The notes: generated from the letters alone by a model not told the origin. Counted from the stretch's first letter, positions 15,933 through 28,397 are shown. The stretch: 33,996 bases of DNA from JBKBIP01 sp046297495 (GCA_046297495.1 JBKBIP010000043.1:1-33996); one strand, 5' to 3'. Made by a program: numbers and translations.

Positions 15933-17342
15933 TCAAGATCGGCTTGGGTTCGGATTGGCAGGCATTTCGGTGGCGGATGAGGCCGCGCGCGGACGGACCC
16001 ACAAGGTCAATCCGTCGCGGCGATACACTTCGACCTCTTGGCCCGAGGCGATGGGGGTGGTGCTGACGGCTTTCCACAACTCGCCGCTGATGCGCACCAT
16101 TCCCGTGAAGTGGGACGTGTTGACCGCGAAGTCTTGCAGACTGATTGCGGAATGGGCTAACAAGGACTGTTCGCCGGTTTGCACAGGTTCATGGTGCACG
16201 CGCCACACGTTCCCCAACAGCGTCAAGGTGATGAGAGCCGTCGCCAGCGCCACCGGCACCAACACCCACAACGACACGTCTTGGAAGCCTTCCGGCGATT
16301 CAATCAGCATCGTGCCCCCCAGCACCAAACAGATGCAGCCGGCGATGGTCAAAGCCCCGTAACTGATGACGAAGACTTCCGCGACGAACAAACCGAGTCC
16401 CACCGCGATGAGGGCCAAGCCGACGTAGTTGACCGGCAAGACCGCGATGCCGAAGAAACCCAGCAGCAAACAGATGACGCCCAACGTCCCACCCACTCCC
16501 CAGCCCGGCGAGTACAGTTCGAACAGGATGCCATAAAAACCAAAGATGATGAGCAACAAAGCCACGGTTGGATTGGCCAGTACCGCTAGAAAGCGTTCCC
16601 CCCACCACATGTCCACGGGTCGAATCACGCTGCCAGCGGTGTGGAGTTGTCGTTCCCTATCCGACAGCTTCACTGTCCGACCATGCAATTGTTGGAGTAA
16701 GTCGGCGGGGTCCTTGGCAATGAGGTCGATGACGCCTACTTCCAGGGCCTCATGAGCGGGGGCGGAGATGCTCTCGCGCACGGCCCGGACGGCCCATTCC
16801 TCATTGCGGCCGCGCTCCTTGGCCAACGCCTTGGCCCAGGCGACCGTATCGTGCAGGATTTTGTCCTCCATCGGCGGGCGGGAATCTTTCTTCCCATTTT
16901 TATCCTCGTCGGGAGCGGTTCCGGGCAAGCCGCCGACTTGAACCGGATGCGCCGCGCCAATGTTGGTGCCCGGCGCCATGGCGGCCACGTGCCCCGCCAA
17001 GGTGATGAACAGCCCCGCCGACGCCGCCCGCGCTCCCGACGGCGCGACATACACCACGACGGGAACTTTACTTCCCAAAATGTCCTTGACGATAGCGCGG
17101 GTGGAATCCACCAGTCCGCCAGGCGTGTCCAACATCAGAATCAGACATTCCGCCCCTTCTTGTTCCGCTTGTTGAATGGCTCGGCGAATGTAGCGGGCCG
17201 TGAGTGGATTGATGGATTGATCGTTCAGCTGGGCCAAATACACGGGGCGCGCTGGCGGCGCGGGGACAGCGTCGCTTCCGCACACCCCGGAAGTCCCAAT
17301 CAGCACAGCCAGGACACACAGACCTATCACCCATCGCAACAT
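15933..17342 (-). CDS. NfeD-type membrane serine protease, long form (ClpP-like plus OB domain)
   Basis: The protein has 469 residues from ATG 17342, preferred because it begins a signal peptide (MLRWVIGLCVLAVLIGTSGVCG) and has GAGGT 6 nt upstream; the frame is open 62 codons further. A periplasmic ClpP-like protease domain (about 33-270) has LMLDTPGGLVDSTRAIV and PSGARAASAG with the likely nucleophile S108. The catalytic Lys is probably in MEDKILHDT (about 161), after a polar insertion (about 140-157). Four to five membrane helices follow (about 275-400), then a C-terminal OB-fold NfeD domain (GMVRISGELWKAVS...VEVYRRDGLTLWVRP). It lies 18 nt from the slipin gene, its expected partner in membrane quality control. 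Confidence 0.92.
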   Translation of the reverse strand: MLRWVIGLCVLAVLIGTSGVCGSDAVPAPPARPVYLAQLNDQSINPLTARYIRRAIQQAEQEGAECLILMLDTPGGLVDSTRAIVKDILGSKVPVVVYVAPSGARAASAGLFITLAGHVAAMAPGTNIGAAHPVQVGGLPGTAPDEDKNGKKDSRPPMEDKILHDTVAWAKALAKERGRNEEWAVRAVRESISAPAHEALEVGVIDLIAKDPADLLQQLHGRTVKLSDRERQLHTAGSVIRPVDMWWGERFLAVLANPTVALLLIIFGFYGILFELYSPGWGVGGTLGVICLLLGFFGIAVLPVNYVGLALIAVGLGLFVAEVFVISYGALTIAGCICLVLGGTMLIESPEGFQDVSLWVLVPVALATALITLTLLGNVWRVHHEPVQTGEQSLLAHSAISLQDFAVNTSHFTGMVRISGELWKAVSTTPIASGQEVEVYRRDGLTLWVRPRAASSATEMPANPNPSRS

Positions 17343-17555
17343 CTGCCTACCTCGCGGAGCGGCACCAAACTGGACATCGTGCCAGAACCTTCCCCAGCGT
17401 GCCGCCGAGAAAATATGGGGACTAGAACAACAGGAAGATGTGCAAAGGGTGTGCCGAAGTGAGAAAATCGGACCTCCCCGTTGCACGACGGCGACCAGGG
17501 GTCTATGATCGCTGTTCAGATACATCATCCGCCCACTAGCCCAGGAGAGCGAGCC
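17343..17555. promoter_or_regulatory. Divergent promoter region, nfeD and metallohydrolase gene
   Basis: This 213-bp gap lies between two divergently transcribed genes with signal peptides and should hold both promoters. I do not see an unambiguous -35/-10 pair on either strand. No repeat copy is present here. Confidence 0.3.
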
Positions 17556-19124
17556 ATGCGAACGGTACTACTGGCAACCGGTTGTGTGTTGGGGGTCGGG
17601 TTGTGCGCCTTTCTGGGAGCACGGACGTCGGAAGAGACGGTGCCGGTCCGCTTGCGGTTGATCGACGCCGAGACGGGCGCCAGCGTCGGCGGCTTGGTGC
17701 GCGTGGCGCCGGCGGATGGCGGCAAGCCGCTGGTGCTGCCAGGTTTGCTCAATCGATTGCAAGGCTTGGGGAAATCCTTGATGGCCGAGGGTTGGCATGT
17801 CGTGCCGGCGGGAGGAGTGGAAACCACCTTGCCGCGCGGCCCGGTGCGGCTCGAAGCCCTGTCTGGGCTGGAATCGCGCGTGACGCGCCAGGACATCGAC
17901 TTGCGCCAAGCGCCGCCGCGCCAGCTGGACGTGAAATTGACATTCCTGTTCCGTTCGGAGAAAGACGGCCTGGCCGCCGGCAACACGCATCTGCATCTGC
18001 GCAACATGACTTTGGCGGAGGCCGATGATTACCTCCGCCAAATTCCCGCTGCCGATGGCTTGAAAGTGTTGTTTATCTCCTATCTGGAACGTTTTCAGGA
18101 CGACAAGACGTACATCACCAACCAATACCCCATCGGTGATCTGCCCCAATTTGATACGACCGGCGTGCTCATCAATAATGGTGAGGAACACCGGCACAAC
18201 TTCGAAGGCTTCGGCCAAGGATATGGCCATGTCATGTTTCTGAATATCAAGCGTCTAGTGCAGCCAGTGAGCATTGGACCGGGGATCACCGGCGGCGGCA
18301 ACGATGACACGCCGTTGCAGCCTGGCATCGACAACGCCCGCGCCCAAGGGGGAACCGTGATCTGGTGCCACAACACCAACGGCCATGAGGATGTCCCCAA
18401 CGCCCTCAGCCAGCGCTTGGACGCTCTCAATGTCTTCGACGGCAGCCGGACCGGCAGCTTCGAGGAAAACTACTATCGCTATCTGAACGTGGGTCTGCGC
18501 ATGCCGATCAGCACCGGCACCGATTGGTTCATGTACGATTTCGCACGCGTCTACGCCCAAACCGGCGCCACGGTCACGATCTCCAGCTGGCTGCAAGCGG
18601 TCAAAGAAGGTCGCTGCATCGCCACCAATGGCCCGCTGCTGTCGCTGACTGTTAATGGCCACCCCATCGGCGCGGTGGTGAAGCTGGATCAACCCACCAA
18701 GGCCCGCATCGAAGTCAAGGGGCTGGGCCGGCACGATTTCCAGAAGATGCACCTGATCCACAATGGCCGGATCATTCAGACACAGACCGCCGCAGCGACG
18801 GAAGGAGGCTTCACGGCTCATTTGACGCGTGAGATGGTCATTGATGGTCCCAGTTGGTTCGCGGCCCGCATCGATGCGACGACGAAGAATGAGTTGGATA
18901 GGCCGCTCTATGCCCACACATCCCCGGTGTATCTCGATTTCGCCGGCCAGCGCGTGTTCGACGTCGAGGCTGCCCGCGGCTTGCTCAAACAGCTGGAGGA
19001 AGGCCAAGCCGATATCCGCGCCCGCAGCCGCTTCAGCTCGCCAGAGGCCCTGCGCCAAGTCGAAGCGATTTACACCCACGCCGCCACGCTGTTACGACAA
19101 CGCATGAGCCAACGGGGGAAGTAA
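17556..19124 (+). CDS. Secreted CehA/McbA-like PHP-family metallohydrolase
   Basis: The protein has 522 residues from ATG 17556, which has AGGAG 9 nt upstream and opens a signal peptide (MRTVLLATGCVLGVGLCAFL). A beta-rich N-terminal domain (about 30-135) precedes a PHP-like metal domain. Candidate ligands are GNTHLHLRN (H145, H147), NNGEEHRHNFEG (E211, H212, H214), WCHNTNGHED (H272) and STGTDWF (D323). A C-terminal beta-sandwich (about 360-475) and a charged helical tail follow. Families of this type include carbaryl hydrolase CehA, but planctomycetes carry many paralogs of unknown substrate, so the name gives fold and chemistry only. It is monocistronic. Repeat copy F follows 40 bp downstream. 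Confidence 0.75.
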   Translation: MRTVLLATGCVLGVGLCAFLGARTSEETVPVRLRLIDAETGASVGGLVRVAPADGGKPLVLPGLLNRLQGLGKSLMAEGWHVVPAGGVETTLPRGPVRLEALSGLESRVTRQDIDLRQAPPRQLDVKLTFLFRSEKDGLAAGNTHLHLRNMTLAEADDYLRQIPAADGLKVLFISYLERFQDDKTYITNQYPIGDLPQFDTTGVLINNGEEHRHNFEGFGQGYGHVMFLNIKRLVQPVSIGPGITGGGNDDTPLQPGIDNARAQGGTVIWCHNTNGHEDVPNALSQRLDALNVFDGSRTGSFEENYYRYLNVGLRMPISTGTDWFMYDFARVYAQTGATVTISSWLQAVKEGRCIATNGPLLSLTVNGHPIGAVVKLDQPTKARIEVKGLGRHDFQKMHLIHNGRIIQTQTAAATEGGFTAHLTREMVIDGPSWFAARIDATTKNELDRPLYAHTSPVYLDFAGQRVFDVEAARGLLKQLEEGQADIRARSRFSSPEALRQVEAIYTHAATLLRQRMSQRGK

Positions 19125-19164
19125 GGAACTGTTGGAAAATAATTGCTCGATTGCGAAGAGAGAA

Positions 19165-19208
19165 GGATCATCTCGCGTGGGGTGATCGGGTGCGTGAAAC
19201 GATGAATC
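19165..19208. repeat. Dispersed inverted repeat, copy F (degenerate)
   Basis: GGATCATCTCGCG (19165-19177) faces TGCGTGAAACGATGAATC (19191-19208). The right arm matches the family closely, and the left arm has lost a few bases. It is the only copy not found just upstream of a start codon: it follows the metallohydrolase stop by 40 bp. Confidence 0.5.
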
Positions 19209-19271
19209 ACTCGGCCTGTTGGCTGACACAGACCATGGTATGAGCCGCTAGGGGAGTAATGAGTTGCAAAA

Positions 19272-19344
19272 TAGCGGCGGGTGGGATCGAACCACCGACA
19301 CGCGGCTTATGAAGCCGCTGCTCTAACCGCTGAGCTACGCCGCC
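19272..19344 (-). tRNA. tRNA-Met (anticodon CAT)
   Basis: The reverse complement folds as a 73-nt cloverleaf. The acceptor stem GGCGGCG pairs with CGCCGCT (one G-T pair) and A73 is the discriminator. The D arm is TAGCTCAGCGGTTAGAGC. The anticodon stem GCGGC/GCCGC encloses TTCATAA. The T arm is GGTGGTTCGATCCCACC. CCA is not encoded. The acceptor resembles elongator tRNA-Met. A lysidine-modified tRNA-Ile with CAT cannot be fully excluded. Confidence 0.93.
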
Positions 19345-19430
19345 AAGTGGTTATTTCACTTCGACTTTTGACTTTCAACTTTCAACTTCAAGCCGACATT
19401 TCACCGTGGCTGGAAGCGTGGTGAACTAGG

Positions 19431-19461
19431 AAAAACGGCCAACCGTATCTGGCGGTTGGCC
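19431..19461 (-). terminator. Rho-independent terminator of icd
   Basis: On the minus strand, GGCCAACCG, a 7-nt loop and CGGTTGGCC form a perfect 9-bp stem. It is followed by G and five T (plus strand AAAAA at 19431-19435). It lies about 160 bp after the icd stop and before the tRNA-Met gene, so it separates the two transcripts. Confidence 0.75.
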
Positions 19462-19619
19462 CCAATTAAGGACACCATGAAGACCGTCGTGGTTCCGTTG
19501 CCATTGTATATCCTCTTCTCGGTTCGGCAAGCCCTGCTCCACGCTGACGAAAGGCAATGGAGTGAATCCGCGCCGGTCGCCGCGCGACCGGCGGGGGTGG
19601 CTCGCCTGCGGCTTGCTCG

Positions 19620-20996
19620 CTAAACGGCGGCTTGTTGAATGTGGTGGATGATGCGGTCGGCGAACTCGGCGCTGGTAGCGCCGGCTTCGGCGCCGTAGCC
19701 GGGGAACTGGCGGGCGATGTCGTAGGTGACATACAGTTTGCCGCCGGGGCCTTTTTGGGCCACGGCTTCACTTTCGGCGAAGGTAGCTTCCACCCCTTTG
19801 TTCACCAGCTCGGCGGCCTCATTCCAGCCCATGTGTTCGAGGAGCATGGCCCCGGATAGCAAGACGGCGCCGGGGTTGGCTTGGTTCTTGCCGGTGTATT
19901 TGGGGGCGGTGCCGTGGGTGGCCTCGAACATGGCCGCCCGGTCGCCGATGTTGGCCCCCGCCGCCAAGCCGATGCCGCCGGTCAGGGCCGCCGCCGCGTC
20001 GGAGAGGTAGTCGCCGTTGAGGTTCGGCGTCGCCACCACGCTGTACTCATCGGGCCGCAATTGAATTTGCTGGAACATGCTGTCGGCGATGCGGTCCTTG
20101 ATGATGACCTTGCCATCGGTCTTAGCTCCTTGCCACACTTCATCCTCGGTGATGGTCTGATCCCGGAATTCCTGTTTGGCGAGTTCGTAGCCCCAATCCT
20201 TGAAGGCCCCTTCGGTGAATTTCATGATGTTCCCCTTGTGCATCAGGGTGACACTGGGGAGTTGATGACGGATGGCCCAGCGGATAGCCATGCGCACTAG
20301 CCGTTTGGTCCCTTCCGGGCTGATCGGCTTGATGCCGATGCCGGCGGTGGGCAAGACATTGGTGTAACCCCATTCCTTGAGCAGGGCGATAATCTGCTTG
20401 GCCCGGTCGCTGTTGCTCTTGAATTCGATGCCGCAATACACATCTTCGGTATTCTCGCGAAAGATGACCATGTTGACCTTGTTGGCCCGCTTGTTGGGGG
20501 CGTCGATCCCTTTGAAATAGCGCACCGGGCGGACGCAGGCATAGAGATCGAAACGCATGCGCAGATAGACGTTAATGCTGCGAAAACCGCCGCCAATGGG
20601 AGTGGTCAAGGGGCCCTTCAGCCCGAGGCCGTAGTACTCGAACGCTTTCAAGGTATCATCTGGCAGATACAACCGGCGTTGTTCTTCCTCACTCAGCGAA
20701 TTGACCTGTTCATCCTTCACGTCGGGATAGTACATTGCCCGAGCCACGTCGCCGGCGTGGATGTCGAACCAGTAGATGCGCCGCTTGCCGCCATATGCCT
20801 TGGCGACGGCGGCATCGAGCACTTGGACGGCGCACGTGGTGATGCCAGGGACCGAACCGACGTCGCGGCCAATGCCGTCGCCGCGCATGAGACAGACGAT
20901 GGGATCATCCGGAATGGTCCAGCGCCCGGTCTCATCAACCGTGACGCGGGTGCCTTGGGCGGGGGGTGTCAATTTTTCATAAGTCGGTGCGGTCAT
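19620..20996 (-). CDS. icd: NADP-dependent isocitrate dehydrogenase
   Basis: The protein has 458 residues from ATG 20996 (GAGGT about 8-9 nt upstream); the open frame extends 22 codons further without support. It oxidatively decarboxylates isocitrate to 2-oxoglutarate in the TCA cycle. Motifs are MRGDGIGRDV near the N-terminus, LTTPIGGGFRSINVYLRMRFDLYACVRP with the substrate-binding Ser and Arg residues, NTEDVYCGIEF, ATPNLNGDYLSDAAAAL with the metal-binding Asp, and EATHGTAPKYTGKNQANP. The KY in the last motif corresponds to the NADP-determining Lys-Tyr of the E. coli enzyme. The Ser in GFRSIN matches the site that AceK phosphorylates in E. coli, but no aceK is in the window. It is divergent from mfd, with repeat copy C between them. 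Confidence 0.95.
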   Translation of the reverse strand: MTAPTYEKLTPPAQGTRVTVDETGRWTIPDDPIVCLMRGDGIGRDVGSVPGITTCAVQVLDAAVAKAYGGKRRIYWFDIHAGDVARAMYYPDVKDEQVNSLSEEEQRRLYLPDDTLKAFEYYGLGLKGPLTTPIGGGFRSINVYLRMRFDLYACVRPVRYFKGIDAPNKRANKVNMVIFRENTEDVYCGIEFKSNSDRAKQIIALLKEWGYTNVLPTAGIGIKPISPEGTKRLVRMAIRWAIRHQLPSVTLMHKGNIMKFTEGAFKDWGYELAKQEFRDQTITEDEVWQGAKTDGKVIIKDRIADSMFQQIQLRPDEYSVVATPNLNGDYLSDAAAALTGGIGLAAGANIGDRAAMFEATHGTAPKYTGKNQANPGAVLLSGAMLLEHMGWNEAAELVNKGVEATFAESEAVAQKGPGGKLYVTYDIARQFPGYGAEAGATSAEFADRIIHHIQQAAV

Positions 20997-21022
20997 GGCA
21001 GGAACCTCAGTGGATGGAAGCA

Positions 21023-21072
21023 GATTCATCGGTTCGCGCAGGCTGCCAATCGCGTGCGCCAAACGATGAATC
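21023..21072. repeat. Dispersed inverted repeat, copy C (between icd and mfd)
   Basis: GATTCATCGGTTCGCGCA (21023-21040) faces TGCGCCAAACGATGAATC (21055-21072), with 16 of 18 positions pairing around a 14-nt loop. It lies 27 bp upstream of the icd start and 53 bp upstream of the mfd start, in their shared control region. Confidence 0.8.
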
Positions 21073-21124
21073 CAAGAACCAAGACGTCAATGATAGCGAT
21101 TATATAATGAGGCAGGAGAATTTC

Positions 21125-24418
<3,294 letters not shown>

Positions 24419-24456
24419 CGGCTATAGTGCCCCCCTCAAAACGATTCTCGTTCCGT

Positions 24457-24508
24457 GGATGGGTCGTTTCGCGCGGACATCAGGAAGCGTGCGCGAACCG
24501 ATGAATCC
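24457..24508. repeat. Dispersed inverted repeat, copy D (upstream of PpiC gene)
   Basis: GGATGGGTCGTTTCGCGC (24457-24474) faces GCGCGAACCGATGAATCC (24491-24508), with 14 of 18 pairs and a 16-nt loop. The right arm is the exact family consensus. It lies 66 bp upstream of the next start codon. Confidence 0.75.
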
Positions 24509-24573
24509 GCGGGGAGAATAGGCTTTGCCGTGTTGTCATGGAAGATCAAATCAAGCCGCCAGGGGGTGTCCGA

Positions 24574-25743
24574 ATGCGGTGGCCGCGTTTCACGGCATGT
24601 AGTGTGATTGTTCTCGTCGTGGTTGGTTGCGGGTCAAATCGTCCGCACCTTACCGCTCCGCCATTGCCGCCGCGCGAGGTGCCGGACGACGAGCCGCAAG
24701 TGTCACGTATGCAAAAGCCGGACACCCACCAGAAAAATCCACTTCCCAAAAATACCTTGACGGCCAGCGGTTTGCACAAAGTGGATGGCCCTGGTGATGG
24801 CAAAGTCGTGTCGCGCATTCGCGCTCAGGTGGCCGGCCAGGCGATTCTCGATGAGGAGGTCTGGGAAGCGACTTATCATCGCATCCATGAATTTTTCAAC
24901 CTGCCCGAACCACACCGGAGCAAACGGCGTCAGGAAGTCTACGACGAGGAGTTGGAAAAGATCATCGACCGCGAGGTGATCCTGGCCGAGGCATTCAGCC
25001 AAATGAGCAAAATACGTCCCCAGCACATCGAGAAACTCAAGGAAGCGGCAGCCCGCGAATTTGACCGCCGGGTCAAGGCCATGAAGGAACACTTACCCAA
25101 CAAAAGCGATGAGGAATTCAAGGCCATCTTAAGCCAACAGGGTTTGACCGTGGACGGCATTCGGCGTCAGGTCGAGCGCAGCTTCATGCAGATGGAATAC
25201 ATGCGCAGCCGGATTTATCCATTTATCGAGAAAGGGGTCACGCACCAAGCCATCAAGGAGTATTACGACCAGCACCAGGACGAATTCCGCGTGGAGGATC
25301 GCGTGATCTGGCAAGATATATTCATCCCGGTTCAGCGCTATCCCAACCGGCAGGCGGCTCGGCAGGCGGCCGAGGCCATCGCGCGACAAGCCCGCAATGG
25401 CGCCGACTTCATCGCGCTGGCCAAGGAACACGATCCGGATAGCTTCGCCTTTCGTCAAGGGGAGGGACTAGGACAGCGGCGCGGCGAAATCCAACCGCCG
25501 GAAGCCGAGCCGATTCTCTTCAACATGCGCGAAGGGGATGTCGGCCCGCTCATTGAGATGACTAACGGTTTTCACATCATCCGCGTCCACAAACGGGATT
25601 ACGCCGGGATTCAACCGCTGGATGACGATGCCCAGGAAATGATCCGCGCCAAGCTCCAAAACATCATCGGCGCCCGCGAATACAAACGCATTCTCAGCGA
25701 GCTAAAAAGCAAGTGGCACGTCGAACGCGATCCCCGGCCCTGA
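24574..25743 (+). CDS. PpiC/parvulin-type peptidyl-prolyl isomerase lipoprotein (SurA/PrsA-like)
   Basis: The protein has 389 residues from ATG 24574, preceded by AGGGGG about 7 nt upstream; the earlier ATG 24538 has no such site. The signal peptide ends in a lipobox (VVVGC) with Cys19, so it should be lipid-anchored outside the inner membrane. A Pro-rich linker (about 25-60) leads to a SurA-N-like helical chaperone region (about 85-235, many Lys/Glu helices). One parvulin domain follows (about 243-350): VIWQDIFIPV, FIALAKEHDPDSFAFRQGEGLG and GDVGPLIEMTNGFHIIRVHKR. It probably assists folding of exported proteins. Repeat copy D lies upstream. Confidence 0.85.
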   Translation: MRWPRFTACSVIVLVVVGCGSNRPHLTAPPLPPREVPDDEPQVSRMQKPDTHQKNPLPKNTLTASGLHKVDGPGDGKVVSRIRAQVAGQAILDEEVWEATYHRIHEFFNLPEPHRSKRRQEVYDEELEKIIDREVILAEAFSQMSKIRPQHIEKLKEAAAREFDRRVKAMKEHLPNKSDEEFKAILSQQGLTVDGIRRQVERSFMQMEYMRSRIYPFIEKGVTHQAIKEYYDQHQDEFRVEDRVIWQDIFIPVQRYPNRQAARQAAEAIARQARNGADFIALAKEHDPDSFAFRQGEGLGQRRGEIQPPEAEPILFNMREGDVGPLIEMTNGFHIIRVHKRDYAGIQPLDDDAQEMIRAKLQNIIGAREYKRILSELKSKWHVERDPRP

Positions 25744-25784
25744 GAAGCTGATTGGATATGTGATTGCTACTAAAACAGGCGAAA

Positions 25785-25802
25785 GGGGGGCGTCAGCCCC
25801 CC
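25785..25802. terminator. Strong GC hairpin between convergent genes
   Basis: GGGGGGC, loop GTCA and GCCCCCC form a perfect 7-bp stem about 41 bp after the PpiC gene, ahead of the convergent lipoprotein gene. No T-run follows, so it may act as a bidirectional hairpin end or be a short intergenic repeat. Confidence 0.45.
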
Positions 25803-25859
25803 GGTGATGCGCGATACCGGAGAGCTAAAGCCTCCCGCTCTTCTTCTTGACTCAGGTAG

Positions 25860-26363
25860 TTACGACTGGCGTGGCGCGACCGTCGGCGCCTGGACCGCTT
25901 GTTCATCGGGCTGGCGGACGGCTTCGGCTTGGCCGAGCAGATTCCGTATGCCTTGCCGCAGTTGGTCGAATTGATTCTGCAACACATCCCGTTCCTGTCG
26001 TAGATCATCCCGTTCGTGTTGCAAGGTCACGCAGGCGTCACGCAGCGTCGCGCGTTCGTGATGAAACTGGGCCAGTTGTTGTTTCAAGCGTTCGTGTTCC
26101 TGGGTCCATTGACGCTGACGGTGCTCCAGCTCCTGTCGCGTTTGGGCGTGTTGGGCCTCTGCATCGGCCAACTGTCTGCGCAGCTGGTCGCGGGCGCTGG
26201 CCGCGGCGCGATAATCGTTTTTCAATTTGGTATAGTTCATCTCCAACACCTTGACGCGCTCTCGTTCGTGGGAGTTCCCCGACGGGACAGGCCCCTTGGC
26301 ACACCCCCACACGCCCAAGGTGGCCATCACCACGAGAGCCAGCATCTTGTTCATTGCGTTCAT
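25860..26363 (-). CDS. Coiled-coil lipoprotein, hypothetical
   Basis: I take ATG 26363 as the start because AAGGAGA lies about 9 nt upstream; three closely spaced in-frame ATGs make the choice uncertain. The 167-residue protein has a signal peptide (MNAMNKMLALVVMATLGVWGC) ending in a plausible lipobox Cys. After it comes an almost unbroken Gln/Glu/Arg-rich helix (about 35-145: LKNDYRAAASARDQLRRQLA, then further heptads such as LKQQLAQFHHERATLRD). It is a long coiled coil with no globular domain and a short Pro/Gln tail. No family is recognised. A periplasmic spacer or envelope-tethering role would fit, but this is a guess. It is convergent with the PpiC lipoprotein gene. Confidence 0.75.
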   Translation of the reverse strand: MNAMNKMLALVVMATLGVWGCAKGPVPSGNSHERERVKVLEMNYTKLKNDYRAAASARDQLRRQLADAEAQHAQTRQELEHRQRQWTQEHERLKQQLAQFHHERATLRDACVTLQHERDDLRQERDVLQNQFDQLRQGIRNLLGQAEAVRQPDEQAVQAPTVAPRQS

Positions 26364-26762
26364 GAATTCCATTCTCCTTTTATTGGGCCGACCGCGCCAT
26401 GCCAGCGCCTGCCGGTGGCCTGGCCCCAAAATGTCTCATATAGTTGTCATAGCACAGGGAGAGCTTCAGGCGTCCCGGATGCCAGGAATCAGACGGCGGA
26501 TACACGGTTTGCGCGTCTTTCCCAGTCACCGGTTATCGCCACCATTGATTTCGGCAGAACAAATTGCCCGACTTCAGCACTCTTCAGAGTTTTCCTCATT
26601 TTTCCCAAACGGGGGAGAATCGGCATCCCGCATAGTTTAACAGGAGTCCGTTTCTCCTCTCGTTTGCCGCTTTAATGAATCGTGTTAGTTCGCGTGGACT
26701 TCCGAAAACCCGCACGAACCGCTAAATCAAAGGTACGAGGGGTGAATCCGTACCCAACCATC
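26364..26762. other. Divergent intergenic region with repeat copy E
   Basis: This region of about 400 bp separates the coiled-coil lipoprotein gene (minus strand) and the carboxyltransferase gene (plus strand). Apart from repeat copy E near the right end, I see no gene, RNA or clear promoter. Confidence 0.4.
26677..26728. repeat. Dispersed inverted repeat, copy E (upstream of carboxyltransferase)
   Basis: GAATCGTGTTAGTTCGCG (26677-26694) faces CGCACGAACCGCTAAATC (26711-26728). The right arm's CGAACCGCTAAATC resembles copy B's right end, suggesting a subtype. It lies 35 bp upstream of ATG 26763. Pairing is imperfect. Confidence 0.55.
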
Positions 26763-28397
26763 ATGATGGCCAAGGCTATGAACGAACTGCTCGATCCAAT
26801 TCATCGACAAGAAGAAGTCATCCGTGCCGGCGGCGGGCGGAAAGCCGCGGAGCGCCAACACGCCAAGGGGCGGTTGACGGCGCGGGAGCGGCTCGACCGA
26901 CTGATCGATAGCGGCACGACGTTTTTCGAGCTGGGGCTGTGGGCGGCGTGGGGAATGTATCAGGACTGGGGCGGAGCGCCGGCGGCGGGGGTCGTCACCG
27001 GCATCGGCCGGGTGGCGGGCCGACAGGTCATGATCATCGCCAACGACGCCACGGTCAAGGCCGGTGCTTTCTTCCCGATGACCTGCAAGAAGGTGTTGCG
27101 TGCCCAACGCATCGCTCAGCAAAATCGCTTGCCGTTGGTCTATCTGGTCGATTCCGCGGGCGTGTTCCTGCCGCTGCAAGATGAGATATTTCCCGATGAG
27201 GACGACTTTGGCCGCATCTTCCGTAATAACGCCGTCATCTCGGCGGCGGGAATTCCACAAATTGCCGCCATCATGGGCAATTGCGTCGCCGGTGGCGGCT
27301 ACCTGCCGGTGATGTGCGACAAGCTGCTGATGACCGAGGGGAGTGGCTTGTATCTGGCCGGTCCCGCCTTGGCCAAGGCCGCCATTGGCCAAACCGTCAG
27401 CCACGAGGAACTGGGGGGCGCCCTGATGCACGCGGCCATCAGCGGCACCATCGATTTCCGCGAGCCAAACGACGAAGCCTGTCTGGAGCGCCTGCGCCGC
27501 TTGGTCGAGCTTTTCCCCCCCGATCCGGGCCAGGTCGATTTTACCAGAGCGGCGGGCCGGGATTCCGCCGACCTGATGACGTTGTTTCCCGCCAATTCGC
27601 GTCAAGAATATGACATCCGCGACCTGCTGCCGTGCCTGCTCGACGCCAGCCCCTTCGACGAATACAAGGCCGAATATGGACAAACAATTGTCTGCGGTTA
27701 CGGCAAGGTGGGAGGCGTGCCGGTCGGCGTCGTGGCCAATCAGAAGAAACGCTGCCGGCCGTTGGCCCCCACGCCGCCGGGACAAGAAGGACTCGGCGTG
27801 AAAGGGCCGATGCAGTACGGCGGTGTCATCTATGTCGATAGCGCCGACAAGGCCGCCCGCTTCATCATGGACTGCAACCAGAGCCGAATTCCCCTTATTT
27901 TCCTTCAAGATGTCAATGGCTTCATGGTGGGGCGCGAGTCGGAGCAAGCCGGCATCATTCGCGCTGGGGCCAAATTGGTCAACGTCATCGCCAACAGCGT
28001 CGTTCCCAAGATCACCGTCATCCTGGGCGGCTCGTTCGGCGCGGGCAACTACGCCATGTGCGGCAAGGCGTTCGATCCGCGTTTCATCTTCGCTTGGCCG
28101 ACCGCCCGCTACGCCGTCATGGGGGGAGACCAAGCCGCTAGCACGCTGCTCGACATCACCGTGCAAGCCCTGAAACGAGCTGGCCACGAACCCGACGCCG
28201 CCGAGCTGGAGGAGCTGCGCCAAAAAGTCCGCGCCTCCTATGAGGAACAAACCGACATCCGCTACGCCGCCGCCCGTCTGTGGGTAGACGCCATCCTCCC
28301 CCCCAGCGCCACCCGCGCCGCCCTGCTGCTGGCGGTCTCCGTGGCGACGCGATATGATGAAGGAAAGACATTTCAAACGGGCGTGCTGCAAGTGTAG
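26763..28397 (+). CDS. Acyl-CoA carboxylase carboxyltransferase (beta) subunit, methylcrotonyl-CoA carboxylase-like
   Basis: The protein has 544 residues from ATG 26763. The ribosome binding site is weak, and ATGs follow at 26766 and 26778. It transfers CO2 from carboxy-biotin to an acyl-CoA. Two crotonase-like halves are visible. The N-terminal half has VYLVDSAGVFLPLQ and GNCVAGGGYLPVMCD, with an oxyanion-type glycine loop. The C-terminal half has FLQDVNGFMVGRESEQAGII, GGSFGAGNYAMCGKAFDPRF and AVMGGDQAAST. The GNYAMCGKAFDPRF and MGGDQAA segments are closest to methylcrotonyl-CoA or geranyl-CoA carboxylase beta chains. No biotin carboxylase/BCCP subunit is in the window, so the partner must be elsewhere. 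Repeat copy E is 35 bp upstream. Confidence 0.9.
   Translation: MMAKAMNELLDPIHRQEEVIRAGGGRKAAERQHAKGRLTARERLDRLIDSGTTFFELGLWAAWGMYQDWGGAPAAGVVTGIGRVAGRQVMIIANDATVKAGAFFPMTCKKVLRAQRIAQQNRLPLVYLVDSAGVFLPLQDEIFPDEDDFGRIFRNNAVISAAGIPQIAAIMGNCVAGGGYLPVMCDKLLMTEGSGLYLAGPALAKAAIGQTVSHEELGGALMHAAISGTIDFREPNDEACLERLRRLVELFPPDPGQVDFTRAAGRDSADLMTLFPANSRQEYDIRDLLPCLLDASPFDEYKAEYGQTIVCGYGKVGGVPVGVVANQKKRCRPLAPTPPGQEGLGVKGPMQYGGVIYVDSADKAARFIMDCNQSRIPLIFLQDVNGFMVGRESEQAGIIRAGAKLVNVIANSVVPKITVILGGSFGAGNYAMCGKAFDPRFIFAWPTARYAVMGGDQAASTLLDITVQALKRAGHEPDAAELEELRQKVRASYEEQTDIRYAAARLWVDAILPPSATRAALLLAVSVATRYDEGKTFQTGVLQV

Noticed and set aside
21103..21108. TATAAT box before mfd
   Set aside because: A perfect -10 sequence, but the matching -35 position reads CAAGAC and the implied transcript start would fall inside the ribosome binding site.
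26727..28391. Minus-strand 554-residue ORF
   Set aside because: Antisense shadow of the carboxyltransferase gene. High-GC codon bias leaves the opposite frame open.
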